DNA of 64,000 nt from Anodontia alba (GCA_964016985.1 OZ024823.1:28259716-28323715), one strand, 5' to 3'. Counted from the stretch's first letter, positions 32,527 to 48,100 are shown. Notes: generated by a model from the letters alone, not told the origin. A program made the numbers and translations.

Positions 32527-35500
32527 CTGAAATAAATAAGGAAAAGTCGGAGGTAATATTTGAACATTTTATTAAGAATTATTAACAGATATGATTACAA
32601 ACTAGAGACTGGGGAATAGATGCATCCGCTAAGGATGTACCTTTGATTCTTTTCGTTTAGAGTAGTATGCTGACAAAAGTATTTTATTATTACTCCTCTT
32701 CTATTTTGGGTAAATTAAGTTAAATTAAAGAAAGTATATAATAAATGTGAATTCTTTATAAACTTGCTTACAATCTGGAGCAGAATGAACAAACACTTCC
32801 TTACATATTCAATTCAATAAATTGTAATGACACAGCCAGCAAACAAGGATATGCATGTTACACACAGGTCACACATATAAAGGAAGACGTGTAGCAAAAA
32901 GGGAGTGCCACAATCACAAGCCACAGCCCTTCCCACCAAGAGGAAGAAGAATCAGACAAAATCAAACAAGCGCAAATCGAACAAACGTACGAAAACCACT
33001 AAGATTAGCTCTCTCTTCCCCAAGTGAGGTAATTGCAAGGCTTAAAGGACTGAAAAACACAAGAACAAAATAACACAAGACAAGATTTAAAACAAATCGC
33101 CCCGTAGAATAAACAACAAAGCAACAGAGTAAGATTAACACACCGGGACCACAGCCTTAGAACGGTTAGTAGAATAAACCATCGGGGTGGGGGGGGGGGG
33201 GGGGGCGGAGGAAAGGGGTTTAAAGCACTTTTACAGCCAGCCAACTTCACCCTGGGTCCCGTTGCTACCCTTAACACAGAAATACATAAAAATTCGTTTC
33301 GCTTAAAGGCTCCGAATGCAGTCAGTGCATCAAAGCAAAAACATAAAAATCAAATTAATCACTATGATAAACAAGACGAGTACTCATGGCTAATTCTATT
33401 GTGTGCGAGAGTAAATGAAAACCAATGGCGGGCCAAGCCAAAGACATTTCGTCAAGCCCTTACGTTCCAACCTAAGTAGCAACCCTGTAATATCCAAACG
33501 AACCTCTCTAATAAACATTTAGAATTTTAGGCATGTTTTTACTCACTTTAAATATCTATTGCTTTGTGTATGAAGGTCACTGTGACGAAGTAGTCTGAAT
33601 ACACTTGTTAGATTTTCTGCTATGTTTTACAAAGGAGACACCATTTGTATCTTCTAGTTGCTTTCAAGTACACCGATTACTCTCTGAAAGGGGCTTACTT
33701 TAAAAGGAAAAATGTTGCTCCTATGGGAGCTAATTCTTTCCTTTTAAAGTAGACCCCAATTTAAGAAGGGAGACAAAAATCAATTTGATTTGAGTTTGAT
33801 CCTTTGAAAATTGGTTTGGAATTAATTGATTCGAAATTCTAAATCAATTTGGTTCGGATTTCCGATTGAAAAACCTTAAAAGCTAATACAGCCCAATTTA
33901 ATGTTTGTATGACATGCAAATTTCTATCTTACACTCCTTGTCATCACGAAAACATACCTATATCATTTGACCCCCTTAAACCCCACTTTTATATAGTAAA
34001 ATTGCGGTTTACAGGGGTATACATTATTTTTTCTTATTTCTGCTTAAAAACATAGAGTACGGGTACTCTTTAGAACCACGTCTGCAAGGCGGTTCTAACG
34101 AATACCCACAATCCATGTTTTGAGCAGAAATATTGAAAATATCAGAAGTTTTATCTGAAAATTTTCAGTTTTGGTGGTGAAATTTTCAATATATTTGAAT
34201 AGGTGTTAATGTTATGGCTGTTGTTAATAGGGATACTTTCCAGGTTTGGATTTCCGAACCCAGGTTTGATGTTCTGAACTTGAGGTTTGGGTTTCCCTTA
34301 AGTATGTACAGCTACCTTTTCAAGCTCCGTCCAGGCAGTCCAGCTGGATCTATAAATGCTCTGTTTAGCTGCATCAGTTGATCATTTATCTGTCGAATAG
34401 CAAATGGACTGAAAAGAAAAAGAAAACAAACATTACAAGCGCTATTTATTTCTACCACATTTGACGAAAAATCTGATAACAACCTCAATAATCTGGTTTA
34501 TTTGGCAGGTCCTGAAAATAAAGTCATTTTGAACCTGTATGTAAGAAATTATAATGCCATTACTAAGAAAAGGCTACAATCACAGGACATAGCTCTCCCA
34601 AGACAACGGATAATGCTTTGGATACAAGAAACGGAAAAAAAAAAACAAACAAAAACATCAACATAAAACAGCATCGCATCCAAAAACATAAAGGACAACA
34701 AAAAGGAATCACAACAGAAACACTGTCCGAAATGCCAAATCAGTAGACCTGCGAGAATAGGAACTGCAGACAAAGTAAGAAAAGTGTAGTTTGATTAGTT
34801 GCCAAGAAAATGACAATACGGTGTAAATTAATAAGCACAGACTGAAAGAAAAATAAAAGTGAAGGAGACAGTAGTACAGTTCTGAATATGGTTATGCAAA
34901 CATTAGTGAAGAAGTCCTAGGAAATCACGAAACACAGCCTTGCAGATGCACCAAAACAAGAAACGGTGAAGAACAATAAATAAAAACACAATGTATTGCC
35001 TGGAAGCAATGGAAGTTTGTAAAATATTAATTAGATAAAATGCTGAAAATGTACGACGAAACAGAAGCAAAGAAAAAAATAAATAAAGGTAAAAACATGG
35101 GCCATTATCCATGTTAGCAATCGCACAATACAATAATTCAATGTCTTCAATGCAAAACTTGACAGATCTTACTTGAGTAGTTGCTGAAAATTTCAATGTT
35201 AAAGTTCCCATATTTCTCAAAACTAGATATTTTATTATCCAAGAAAGGTTTAATAAATTGATATATAGTATTAATACAATCATAAAATGTGACACCTGAC
35301 AGCTTGTAAAATTTCAGTTAGACTCTCGTTCTTGAAATGAAATGAAATGTTTGTTTTTTTATCGTATCTCTGAATTAATGTTGGCAACATTAATTCAGAG
35401 ATATGATAAAAAATCATTTCATTTTTGATCAAGTTTAAAAACGAGAGACTAACTGAATTTTTACAGGCTGTCAGAAGCCACATTTTATGATCGCTTAAAT

Positions 35501-36033
35501 ACTATATATCAATTTATCAAACCTTCCTTCAATAAAAAGTATTTATTTTTGAGGAATATTGAGCCTTTAAGTACGGATCTGAAAGAAAAAGTATACAAAA
35601 GGAAGAACAATTACCCAAACATGTCCAGTGATCAATTCTATCAGTCACCATCCACATTGTCTATACGTTTATAAAGTTTGAAAAGTCTAACCTGGTTAGT
35701 AGCTTAAAATATCAAAAGCACTTTAGACAAAAATATAGACCAAACAATAAATAAACAAAGGGCAGTTTAATAATCCGGATCCCCATTCTCAACCTCATTG
35801 TACAGCTGACGATGCACCTTATTTGTTAAATAGAATGAATAGAATAGAATATAATTTTATTTACTGCACAACTATACCCTATAAGGGTTAAAGGCAAGCA
35901 AATACAAACATGACATAATATATTATACAATGATATGAAAGTAATTTTACCATCATTTGATTGAAAAAAGAGAGAGGGAAAAAAAATGTACATATACATA
36001 TACATACACATACATACACACACATATAAACAT

Positions 36034-36122
<89 letters not shown>

Positions 36123-39100
36123 GTGTATATATGTGTATGTGTATGTATCACATACACATACATACACAAATACGTACGCACATGTATATAGCCTTGAATT
36201 ATAAGAGTCATGACATGCTATGATATATTACATTTGCTTACAAATAATCCAATGGATTTCAAAATAGTATCGTCTGTAGATGCCATTAGTTTGATGAACT
36301 GCTCTGTTTTAGACTCAAATGAATGGCTATTTAGAACAGCCATGTTTTGAAACATTTTATTTCGCAGATCTATATACTTAGAGCAGTCACAAAAGAAATG
36401 AATCTCGTCTTCTAAAACATTACAAATATTACACAGTCTGTCTTCCAGCCTTTGCCCTGAATATCTTCCCCTTTCAATTTTAAGATGATGTGCGCTTATT
36501 CTAAAGGCAGTTAAAGCTTTCTGCTGTTTTCTATCTGGAAGAATATCCAAATAAATTTTGAATTCAAATTTTCTCTTAAATAATTTATACGTCCTTAACT
36601 TATCCATTCCGACTTCAGAATTAAGATTTTTCTTCCAATATGGAATAAACCTTTCTTTTAACTTGGTTTTTATACTTGCGAGTAAAGCAGACACATTAAA
36701 TGTACAATGATTATCCCATACATGTGAAAATCCAAGATCATTTAATACAGTTTTAATAAAACATAACCATAAACTTTTCAATTCAGGGTTATTACATTGT
36801 TCCCAATATGCTGCTGATATAAGTGACTCGCTATTTGATTGTATAGTATGTAGCCAAAAATTAATGCAACTGGCTATAATAGAGACTATTAAAGGAAGCT
36901 GACCTAGCTCGCTAAGAACAGCAAAATTGGAAGCTTTTGAATGTACTCCTAAAACATATTTGGAAAATCTTGTAAATATCTTATCAAATTCATTATGCCC
37001 TTTAAATGACATTTCAAACATTTCATCGATAGACTTCTTATGATAACACGTTTTATACCCTGCCCAAATCTCACTATTATAAATGGTTATTGGTTTGATA
37101 AGTGAATGAAAAATCCGCAAAACTGCAGAAGGCTTGATATTACTGTCAAAAATACTTTGCTTAATTGAAAACAATGCCCTACTGGCCTTTAAACTTAAAG
37201 TTCTTTTCTGCTGTCATGAACTTGCCATTAGCAGATATGTGGACTCCTAGATATTTATATTGGTTCACATTTTCCAAAACTGCATGTCCAATGGTAAATA
37301 TATATTGATCTTTTGACATACGCCCACTTTTTGAAAACACCATTACTTTAGACTTGTCTGCATTTACAGAAAGACCCCATTTATTACAGAATTCATTTAT
37401 TATGGTTATATTACGCTGTAATTCATTTTCAGATGTTGACAGTAGTAACAAATTATCTGCATAAAGCAAATGGCTTATCTTATGCCCATTCAAAATTGGA
37501 ACATTATTTTCTAACAGATCTTCACCTATGTCATTTATAAATATGTTAAACAGCACGGGACTTAGAACTCTACTTTGATGTACGCCCTGCGTAATTTCAA
37601 TATGTTCAGACATTGTATGCTTAGATTTAACCCTGGATTGTGAACTGCTATACATAGATTTTATAACCTTGTAGATTTTACCATTGATTCCAGCTTTTTG
37701 TAGTTTAAGCAACAATCCATCATGCCATATCGTATCAAATGCCTTTCTGAGGTCAATGAAACAGGCGTATAGCTTACTACCATTTTTTGCATTCAAAACA
37801 TATTTATCAATTATAGTTCTTAGCACAAATATATGGTCAGATGTTCGATGGTTTTTCCGGAAACCAGCCTGTTCTTGTTTTAAGAAAGCCCTGTTCTCTA
37901 AATCAGAACAAATTCTGTTATTAATTATAGGACAGAATAACTTACCCAAGCAACTACTAAGTGTGATACCTCTGTAATTGTTTGGGTCAAACTGACTTCC
38001 ATTTTTGTGAACTGGTATAATAATTCCACTTTTCCAAGACTTTGGAAACTTACCGGTATTTAAAATCATATTAAATGCCTTAGTTATTGGTTTGGAAAGA
38101 AAAGGAAGTGCTGATTTTATCATCTCATTTTTTAACAAATCATATGTACTTGCTTTATTACTTTTAAGCTTTTTAGAAGCCGCAAAAACTTCTTTTTCAA
38201 TAATGGTGTAATCAAGGTTACTACTTTTGTTTAATGTCTCATAGTGATTAAGTTCATTTTTCACTAAATTTTGCCTGGTTTTGTCAACAGGATTAAACTG
38301 AGTATTTAATAATTTATTAAAATGATCAAACCATGCCTGGTGATTTATTTTCTCTGCTTTGTCCGTGGGGGTTGATTCTCCTTTCAATTCATCAATAATT
38401 TTCCATGCATTTTGTGGATCTTTTTCTATCGCATCATTTAGCATGGTCGTTAAGTTTTCTTTAAATTTTCTTCTTTTAAATTTAGTTAATCTTTTATATT
38501 CTTTAAATTTTTTGAAAAAAATACTACGTAAATAAGCATTATCAGTGTTTCTATTAAATGCATTCTTTGCTGCTTTCAATTCCCGTAGCAAAGAATGGCA
38601 GTCTTTGTCATACCATTTTTTGTGCAGTTTGTGAGTTTTTTTCTTTTTTAATTTAAAAGTTTTCCTAGGAAGTGTCATGTTCCTAGCAGAAACAATTACA
38701 TCTGTTACAGCCTGAATTAAACTATCAACATCATCATCACCTTGTCCAGTGATCATGTTAAGACGGTCTATTTTTTCTTTAATTAATGAAGAGGAAAGCA
38801 CATCCTGAAATTTGATTTTAGAACGTTCAGACCATACAAATCTATCAGGTGCTAAGCACTCAAAAGTATCAACTGAGCAAATATTCTCATCATGGGATGA
38901 ATTTGAAGCTAATAGAAATTTTGCAGTCAACATACAGTGGTCAGAAAGGAAGCTGAAATCGTAAACTTTCATGCTTTGAGTAAAATTTGATAAAGACCTG
39001 CTAGCTATAAAGTAATCAACTGTGCTACTTCCACGTGGTGTGTGACAAGTGAACTGTCCTGTTAAATCGCCTAATGTTCGCCCATTCAAAACATATAACT

Positions 39101-42100
39101 GATTATCAACACACTGTTCTATCAGCCATCTGCCACTTTGGTAAACCACTGAATTATCCTGAGAAACTCACGGTAGAATTATATCAAAAGTATCGTCATG
39201 AGGGGTAGGTATATATGGGTCTTCTTCCTTTTGTATTAAATCTATACAGTCGCCAATTCTAGCATTCAGGTCACCAGAAATAAGTATTTTCCCTTTACAA
39301 GCAAAATATTCTATTTGTTTCTCTAATTTTGACATTATGTGTTTACTGTGGACTTTTCCATAAGTGGAATTTAATGGCGGTAAGTATACAAAAGCTAAAA
39401 AGAGATCATTCTTTAGTGATGTGAATTCTTTTAGCATACGCACCCAAATTATATCGCTGTCAGAGACAGGATCGAATTTAAACATATGTCGCAAAGACGA
39501 TTTTAAAAGAACTGCTATGCCACCAGAAGGTTTACGAGCTTTCTGATGTTTCGGCCTATCCTTACGGAAGACATAATAACCAGGAAGGCTTATATCTACA
39601 GACTTGTCAGCATGTGTTTCTAAAAGACCAATTAAATCAGACCATTTCAGACTATTAACAACTTCAGGATCATTCAGTTTGTTACATTTTAATCCATGAC
39701 TCTTATGCTCAAGACCATTTATGTTCCAAGAAGTTATGGAAATTATCTGATTTGAAAGTCGTCCTTTCATTTGGAGCACAAGTGCATAAGTTTCTAATTG
39801 AAGATTAGAGTGATTAGAAAGGTAAATCATTTCAATTTAAGAAAAAGAGTCTTAAAATGATCAAACACGTTCATTTGAAGCACCATATTATTAATAGTAT
39901 GTAAAACTTTATCAATGAATGTCTTGTGTAATTCAGTAGTGTTCATAAATTGAAATATTGACAGATAAATAACTGCATGACACTAAACCCATTCGTGGTT
40001 GATAACACAGGAGCCCGAACTCCAATCAGTGCAGCCACAAAAAGGACAACATAGCTTAAGAAATAACGCAGTTCCAACATCCCCAACATAGTAACATGCA
40101 GTTAAAATGTCCAACATACGCCATTTCCAGCACATTTGCGGCAACACAAACCAAACCCCAAGCTCCTATGGTTCACCAGCAGTCACATATCTCGCATAGA
40201 TTTAGTATGAAATGTATCTCCTGTATTCATAGTAGTCATTGTCATTATGTCTACCTAATGCATAGCCATGACCACTGAACCGACTGTCTTTATCTTTGTC
40301 GCTAAAACTGAAATGTCCTTCATAGTTGTCTTTAGAGGCTTTCATGCCCCAGCGTGATCTCCTCTTGAACCTGTCAGATCTGTACTCGTCGGGAATCTGT
40401 AAAGACGACCTCAGCCCATATCCACATGATCTCGCTCCATATGCATCTGACCTTGTCCTGTATCCATCTGATTGCGATGTGTAACCATCTGATGCCCTAT
40501 TTGCATATGGTCTGGACCCATAACTATCTGGTCTAGCATCGTAACCATGTAGCTTCGTACCATAGCCATCTGATCTCGCCCTGTATCTGTCTGATCTCGC
40601 CTTGTAGTTATATGATCTCTTCCTGTCTCCATCCCATATCGCCTCCTGACTATCTCGGCTTGCCCTGTAACCATCAGGTATCGGCCTGTAACCATCTGGT
40701 ATCTTCCCATAGTCATCTGGTCTCGCCCGGTAGCCATGTATTCTCGCCCCGGAGAAATCTGATCTCGCCACATAACCATCTGGTCTCACCCAGTAGCCCT
40801 CTGAGCTCACCTCATGTCTACCTGATCGTGGCCTGAAGCAATATGATCTTGTTCTGTGTCCGTCTGACCTCGCCCCGTAACTATCTGGTCTCTCCCCATA
40901 GTCACTTGTTCTCGTCCGGTAGTCATCAGTTCTCACCCCATAGCCATCTGGTCTCACCCCGTACCCATCTGATCTCGCCATGTAGCCATCTGATCTCGCT
41001 CTGTAACCATATGATCTCGTCCTTTAACCATCTGGTCTCACCTTGGATACTTTCTGGCTCATCAAAGCAAGTATTGTCCTTCTTAAGTTGTTGCCAAACC
41101 TGATCGCCCCACTGTATGACAGGTGCAACATATCTTGTTTGTAAAATTCCCTTACAGGTATCCTTGCGCGGCTATGTTGCTATAGTCTATGAAGATTAGA
41201 TCATTGTGTACTTCGCGTAGTTTCTTTTCACAACCAGCGTTAAAAATTGTTCTGTCAATATCCAACTCCCTATCTCCAACCGGTGTCAGTTTTGATATAG
41301 CTATTTTAGCTTCTGGTGCATACTGTCTCAGTGTATTTATCTCTTTGACCAGAGATTTGATGCATGAGTCTGTATTTTCTTTGTCCTTAAGATTATTTAT
41401 TCCAGAATGGATAAGTATGAGCTTGGCACCTTTGATTTCTTCAGAATGTTCTCCTATATCATTAATTTTCGCTGATCTGATTCTTCTGACAAATTTATTT
41501 GTAGATTTCCCTAGCAGGGCAACTTTTACCTGACCCGCAACAGAGTCACCGATAAGACATACTTTATTCTTTCTGCTTCCTCCTCCTTCCCCTTTATTCT
41601 CCTGCTCTTCTGATGTCCTGGGTTGGCTGTTGATATATGTTTCTGCTGCATCTGTTACCTTTTTAGTTGTCTGTTTATCTTCTGTGTTGCTAACAACAGT
41701 CTTTACATATGTTATTTCAGCATCTTCATCCATGTCTGTAGTAGTACTTTCAGAGCTGTCTTGTTGTTCTGATGAGACACTATCTGTATCTGAGCTGACT
41801 GTATTTTTCGTTCGTTTGCTGCTTACTGTAGAGAATGTATCAATTTCTGCTATAATGCTGATGCTTTTCTCCATGTCGGCTACTTGTTCTCTGGTCCGCT
41901 TGCTTTCGTCTCTGACTTCTGTAATGGCTTGAAATAGTTGTCTCCCCATTGTTCTGATATTCTCATCTTCCTTCTCATTTGTAGCAGAGGATTTATCTTC
42001 AATTTTCTTCAAATAAGAGCACGAGGTCTCAACTGTTTCTAAAGATGTCTGTAAGCTGTCCAGTCGACTACTGACATTCTTTTGCAGATTTATGAGTGTA

Positions 42101-45100
42101 ATCAATATGTCCTTACAAGTATAGGTGGAATCTGTTGTTACTTTCCCTGTCATATCATGTGCACATTTCAAGTTAGTGGCAAACCCATGTACCTCTGAAG
42201 ATAGTTTTATAGGCAGTGTTAACAGTGCTTCTGTGATGCTTAGCTGCTGTGCTGTAATATCTTCCAACTTCTTTGAAACATCTTGTTTGAATTTCACATT
42301 TTCTTCTCTTGACTGGTTAACTTCAAATAAAACTGTTTCAAGTACTGTTTCCATATTTTTCATTATCCGTATAAACTGGTCACTTTTGTCCACTGTTATA
42401 GATGTTTTTACTTGGATATATACATAGTGTCATGTCAATTCCTGTCCAATATTGATCTTGATCATCCAAGCGTTTTATGCACTTGGGAAAACACATCTAA
42501 ATTCCCGTATTATCCTATGCACTTTGGTAAAAATCATCGTATTTTAAAAAAACTACTACAGAGTTTTCAATGAAACTTTAAGCATTTATTTCAAATATTG
42601 ATTTCTCTGGATAACTGAACTATTTATACAAGATCACACATTTGAAAGGAGATATGACTGGTGGAAATGTCAAGATTTTAGCACTTTTCAATAAGCGTCT
42701 GGCAGAGTTTTCACCTAGCTCTTCAGCTGGAAACAATATTTGGCCCCAATTTAAGACAAGAAACCCAGATTATTAAACAAGAGAATTAATCAATTAATCG
42801 GAAGTATGTAGTGGTCAGGTTCTTAAGTGGAATACCTGTCTCAAATGCAGCAGTTTTATTTTGTTACATCAGTATAAAAGACAAAAGAGGTGCCAACAGT
42901 ACTTAGATCTCTACTGTGTAAGGTAGATTAGTTAGTAAATGCAAGTTATGTTTTGCAATCAAATTCAAGAATTTGAAGTTACAGGTTTATCTGAAGCAAC
43001 TGTTTTTCGCAAAGAAAACGCTATGCAAATCCAAGAAAACTTCCAGCAAAATCCGAACAGCATAAAGAGTCAAAGTAACAAAATGCTGAGAAAATTAAAG
43101 TGTGCAAATAACATGAAACGAGCTGACTTGTTGAATAGCTAAGCTTCTTACTTTGTTCCTCTTACTGAATATTGAGTTTCTAACTTTATATTATTTTTGT
43201 TATTAAATAGGAGCAGCATCCCCATTAAATATTAAAAACCAGTATTTGAACATTTCCAAGTTTTATCATGTTTCGGATTTTACTTACTTGTTCCTATTTA
43301 CGTCTTTAATGGCTTTCTCGAAATCTTTTACCTGATCAGTAAAGTTGGAAACTGCAGCAGTGAGAAGCCCTGCAACAGAAAGAGAAACAACGGTGAGACA
43401 AACGACACGGATATCTGACTAGTAACACTTTAAAGATTCACGCTTAAAAGTTATGTCCTAAGTACACTCTCTAGAATTCCTCAGGAAAAATATAGATATT
43501 GTTGGGTACCGCGTATAAAATATGGTATGACAGACGAACGGTGGAGAACGAATAAGTTCTGCGCAGCAGGATCCTGTGCAAATAATTACAAGCTGTAATA
43601 TCTCTAATGCAAAACTGAAGCCATGATGGCCAATTAGCATGAATCTTTGGGACAGAATATTACATTATACATGTACTATTACCTTAACAGAAAAAAACAA
43701 ATAAAAATTGGAAGGCGTGTTGCATTGTGTATTGTTAACATAGTTCAGTTATCCTGGCTAAGAATAAAACAATACAACAGGATGAGTTTATCACTGCCCG
43801 AAAGTGGCATATGTGGGCATAGTGAAATGTTCTAATACATGTAGATGCATATTTCTGCAAGGCAGCTAAACACTGATAATTGATCCAGTCAAACACAATA
43901 GAATATTATCTGCACAATATGTATAAATATACATTATAAAAGTATACTTTTAAACAGAAACTGTGTGCACAAGTCAATATACACATCAATTTATTTTACC
44001 TGTGTCAATTCCTTTGTTTTCCATTTGAGAACCGAAATCCTTCAGTAAAGTCTTAACCATATTATCCATAACAAAAGCGTAGTCTGAAACGTTGAATGGA
44101 AGTATCAGAGTATCTGATATATGCCGGGCCATCTCAGCCCATACTTGACCCATAGCTTTGCTGACCTAGAATAGAATAAACTTTTATTTAACAAAGTGAC
44201 AACAATTTAATAGTATTGAGAGTTGTGTTCTGTGAATGTGGCCGTGTCTGTTTATCTCGATATTTATTTTTACATACGTGTATGTTATATTATTGTAAGT
44301 AACTTGACAGACGGTACTAACGATGTGACGAGTTTCAAAGACAAAACTAGAGCCCAGAGGGTCACGAATACCCCCGGCCAGTGCCATTTCTTAATTAAAA
44401 AATATTTAAAAGTTAATGACAAAGATATAAGGCAATATATAGTTTACAATGCCAGTCTCTGAGTGACACTGATCTATCATCCTAAGTTCAACTTTCCTGG
44501 AGTAAATAGTCTTCAAGACATGAAGCAAATTTGCTGGGCCATAAAATATAGGTCATTGACCTACATATACTTGAGAAGTTTATCTGATGGTCACACTGAT
44601 GCATTATACCAACTATGATGTTAATCCATTAAATATCTAAAAGATATTAAGCAAAATCACTAGACCATTAAATATAGGTCATACTGATTAATATTTACTT
44701 TGAGGTGAAAGTTTGGGTCACACTGTGTCATTATATGTAAATATGACATTTAGGTATCAAATAGTAGGAGATATAAGACAAAATCACAGGGCTATGAAAC
44801 ATAGGTCACATAATCCCAAAATATGATAGTAAAACATCAAATTGTCTTCAAGATGTAACATAAAATTACTGGAATATGAAATATAGGTCACAGAGACCTA
44901 CCTTTACTTTTAGGTCAACTCTTGGATCATACTAATTTATAATCCCAAATAATGATGTTCATACATCAATTAACATTCAAGATATGAGGCAAAAATACTA
45001 GACCATGAAATATAGGTTAAGGTGACCTACATTTGTTATGCTGTCAACCGTGGTGTCACATAGAACCAATATTCCAGGTATCACATCAATCCATGAAATA

Positions 45101-48100
45101 GTCTTCAAGATATAAGGCAAAATCGCTGGAGCATGAAAATATGATCACAATGACCTTGACCTTATTACACTGAATATTGATGTGATAAACATGTCTAATG
45201 CCCATCCTTCTTAAAGAAATAATTACTGGACCATGAAATATAGGTCAAGGTGACCTACATTTGTTGTGCTGTCTATCGTGGTGTCACACAGAACCAATAT
45301 TCCAAGTATCACATTAATCCATGAAATAGGCTTCAAAATATAAGTCAAAATCACTGAAGCATGAAAATAAGGTCACAATGACCTTGAACTTATTACACTG
45401 ACTGTTGATCTGATGACCACCCTTCTTTAATAAGGGGTTGTTTGTATAAACAAACTGCAATATACTACTTTTTTGGAGTGTCCTAGATTTTGACCTCTAG
45501 CCCTGCCCTGGGGCATGACCCAGGGGTTCATAGATGTAGAATGGAAAAGAACCCTCCCAGGTACTCCCAGGTACCCCCATACCAAATATGAAATATATGA
45601 AATACCAAATATACCAAATATGAAAAGTTTCTGATCAGTGGATGCAGAGTTGTAAGTAATCAAAAAACTTCGAAGTAAAACTTGGTTATAGAAAGGGTTA
45701 ACGGACATAATCACATCTGGACAGACGGAAGGACAGACGGACACACGAACAGACTAACGGAATGGACGAAAACTATATATCTCTTTGGTTTAATAATGTG
45801 CTTGCTTCAGATTTATAAATTATGCGCTGATAAATCTTTCTATCAAAGATGCTGTCCACAGCAATGAACCTGTGTTAAACAAAATAATATATATGGTAAG
45901 ACCTACCCTCCCAAGGCTTGCGATGAAAATTTAATTGCATAAAATAACAGCAAAAAAGCACTTCGCCATAAACAGGACAAACAAAAAACATAGAATAAAG
46001 AAACGAAGATGAACGGCAAAAGAAACGCCGCCTTGGGGTGATCAACAGTAAAAACTAATATGGAACGTTTATTTGGCTGGGCCCAGTTATTCAAAGCGTC
46101 GTTAGCTTAACGAGCTGGTTAGTGGTAAAAATGTTAACTGTTCTAGTAAGTATAATATCTAATTCACAGGTATTTTTGTTGAAAAAATGGGAGTAGCAAA
46201 TCCAAAACCTACTCACATTTTTTCAGCGAAAATGTTAGTATCTGTGCCATATTTAATGGTCAAAGTTTTAACGATACGTTAACTAACGACATCGCTAGTT
46301 TTGAACAAGTGGGCCCAGGGTTTTATGAATGTGCAGCCCTCGCCTTAATCCTGACACAGTTCTAGCTACATATAATTTTCCAGTCCGCGTAGGGTTTACT
46401 AATTCGTCAGTGAATCAACACAAACAAAAATATATCAAATATGTCCTCAAAATTATGACAAAAACAAAGATAAGGTCTCAATCACAAACCGAAAAACATG
46501 TATGAAGTTACCCAGGAATGGCTACGAATAGCCTTCCCCAAGCACCGAAATAAGAGGATTTAAGCAACAAGAGGCCCATGGGCCACAGCGCTCAACTGAA
46601 TTAGCTGCTGTAAGTTAATGAGGTCATTTACTCATCATTCACTACGAGGGTCCTGCAAAAAGTTCTGTCATAGGCTTCCTAAGTTTTATCCCAGGTATAT
46701 TTTAAAATGCTTCACTGCATTTGAATGGTGTGTTGAATAGCTAACGATAGCCGTTTATTTCGTGCAAACTGCTTTCCGACTGACCGAGTTATTTCAAATT
46801 GAAAAGATGCAGTCATATACACTGACCAATTTACTTGTTACATTGGAACATGGACCAAGCAAAGGATTGTCAGGAGTCCACCTTTTATATGACACCGCTT
46901 CCTCTCAGAAGTGTGAGGTTGTTAAGTTTTTTTTGGATTCTGAAAAGGTGGAAATTTTAAACCATCCACCTTATTCACCTGACCTGAGTCCCTGTGACTT
47001 CCTTTTATTTCCAAGGCTTAAGAAAATGCTTTCTGGAAATAAGTATACGTCTAGAAGTTCTCTCAGTAGCGCTATTTATCAGTGTCTCCAACAGATACCA
47101 AAAGAAGACTATTTATTTGTTTTTCGCGACTGGGTAAAACGGTTAAAAAACGTGTTTCAGCAAAGGGGGAATACTTTGAAGGTTTGTAATAAAAATATGT
47201 TTGATAAAACGTAGCACTGAAGTAATCCGAACCCAGTGACAAAACGTTTTGCAGGACCCTCGTATCAGCCTGTCAAGTTTCAAGGCAATGCCTTAAACAG
47301 GTTTTGAGATATCCTGCTTACAAGGTTAAAATGCTGAAATTTTCAAAGGACTTTTAAGTCGAAAACAGAAAGAAATTCAGATTTTTTCAAAAGTTAATTG
47401 GGTCATCTACTTATCATCCCGTATCAGCACATAAAGTTTCAATACAACAGGTCAAATAGTAACTAAAAAAAGCTTGTGGAAAAGATTGAGTCATGGCTTG
47501 AGATATGTTGATTAAAGCGACAATTTTGTGTGGTTGTTATGGAAAAACTTAAAAGTAGGTAATCTGTGAAACACCAGCTTGAAAAGAAGACCATGTTAAG
47601 CACCAGGGAAAGGACCTAATGAGGCATCAGCAGGAAAAGAAGACCTTGTTTCTTGTCAATTTTTAGCTCTGGTGGCTATTCTCTTCAGCCTTGTGGAGCC
47701 ATTTTAGCAATTGTGGTAAAAAGACATATCTGTGAAATTATTTTGAAATTGGGCCACCGGCCATAGAGATGTCCTTTATAGGTCTTTCTATTTTCAGCTC
47801 TGGAGACCACTTTGTTTAGCAGCGCAGAACCATTTCAGCAATTTTGGTAAATGGGCACAAGAGAAACACTTCTGTGAAAATATTTTGAAATCTGGCCACA
47901 GGCCCAAGGAGATGTTTAAAGTTTTTTTTTTCTATTTTAGCTCTGGTGGCCATTTTCTTTCAGCAAAGCGGAACCATTTGAGAAATTTTGGTAAAGAGCG
48001 TTAAGAGGAAATCATTATGAAATCGGTACAATGGCCAAGGAGATGTCGTTTAAAATTTGTTGTTGTTTTTTTCTATTTTAGCTCTGGCGGCCATTTGTTC

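Larger units (their letters stand above)
35829..42450 (-). mobile_element. CR1/L2-like non-LTR retrotransposon (LINE), decayed
   Basis: ORF1 (42393 to about 40202) and ORF2 (39830 to 36218) follow in order on the minus strand. The 3' end, after the microsatellite at 35990-36180, is AGTAAATAAAATTATATTCT ATTCTATTC, a short ATTCT-type tail instead of poly(A), as in the CR1/L2 group. It sits in an intron of the peptidase gene, same orientation. The 5' limit is not clear. Confidence 0.85.

Noticed and set aside
40411..40836. Open frames on the plus strand and in the second minus frame across the 21-bp array
   Set aside because: A 21-bp repeat leaves several frames open; only one minus frame is continuous with the SGNH DxxH block.
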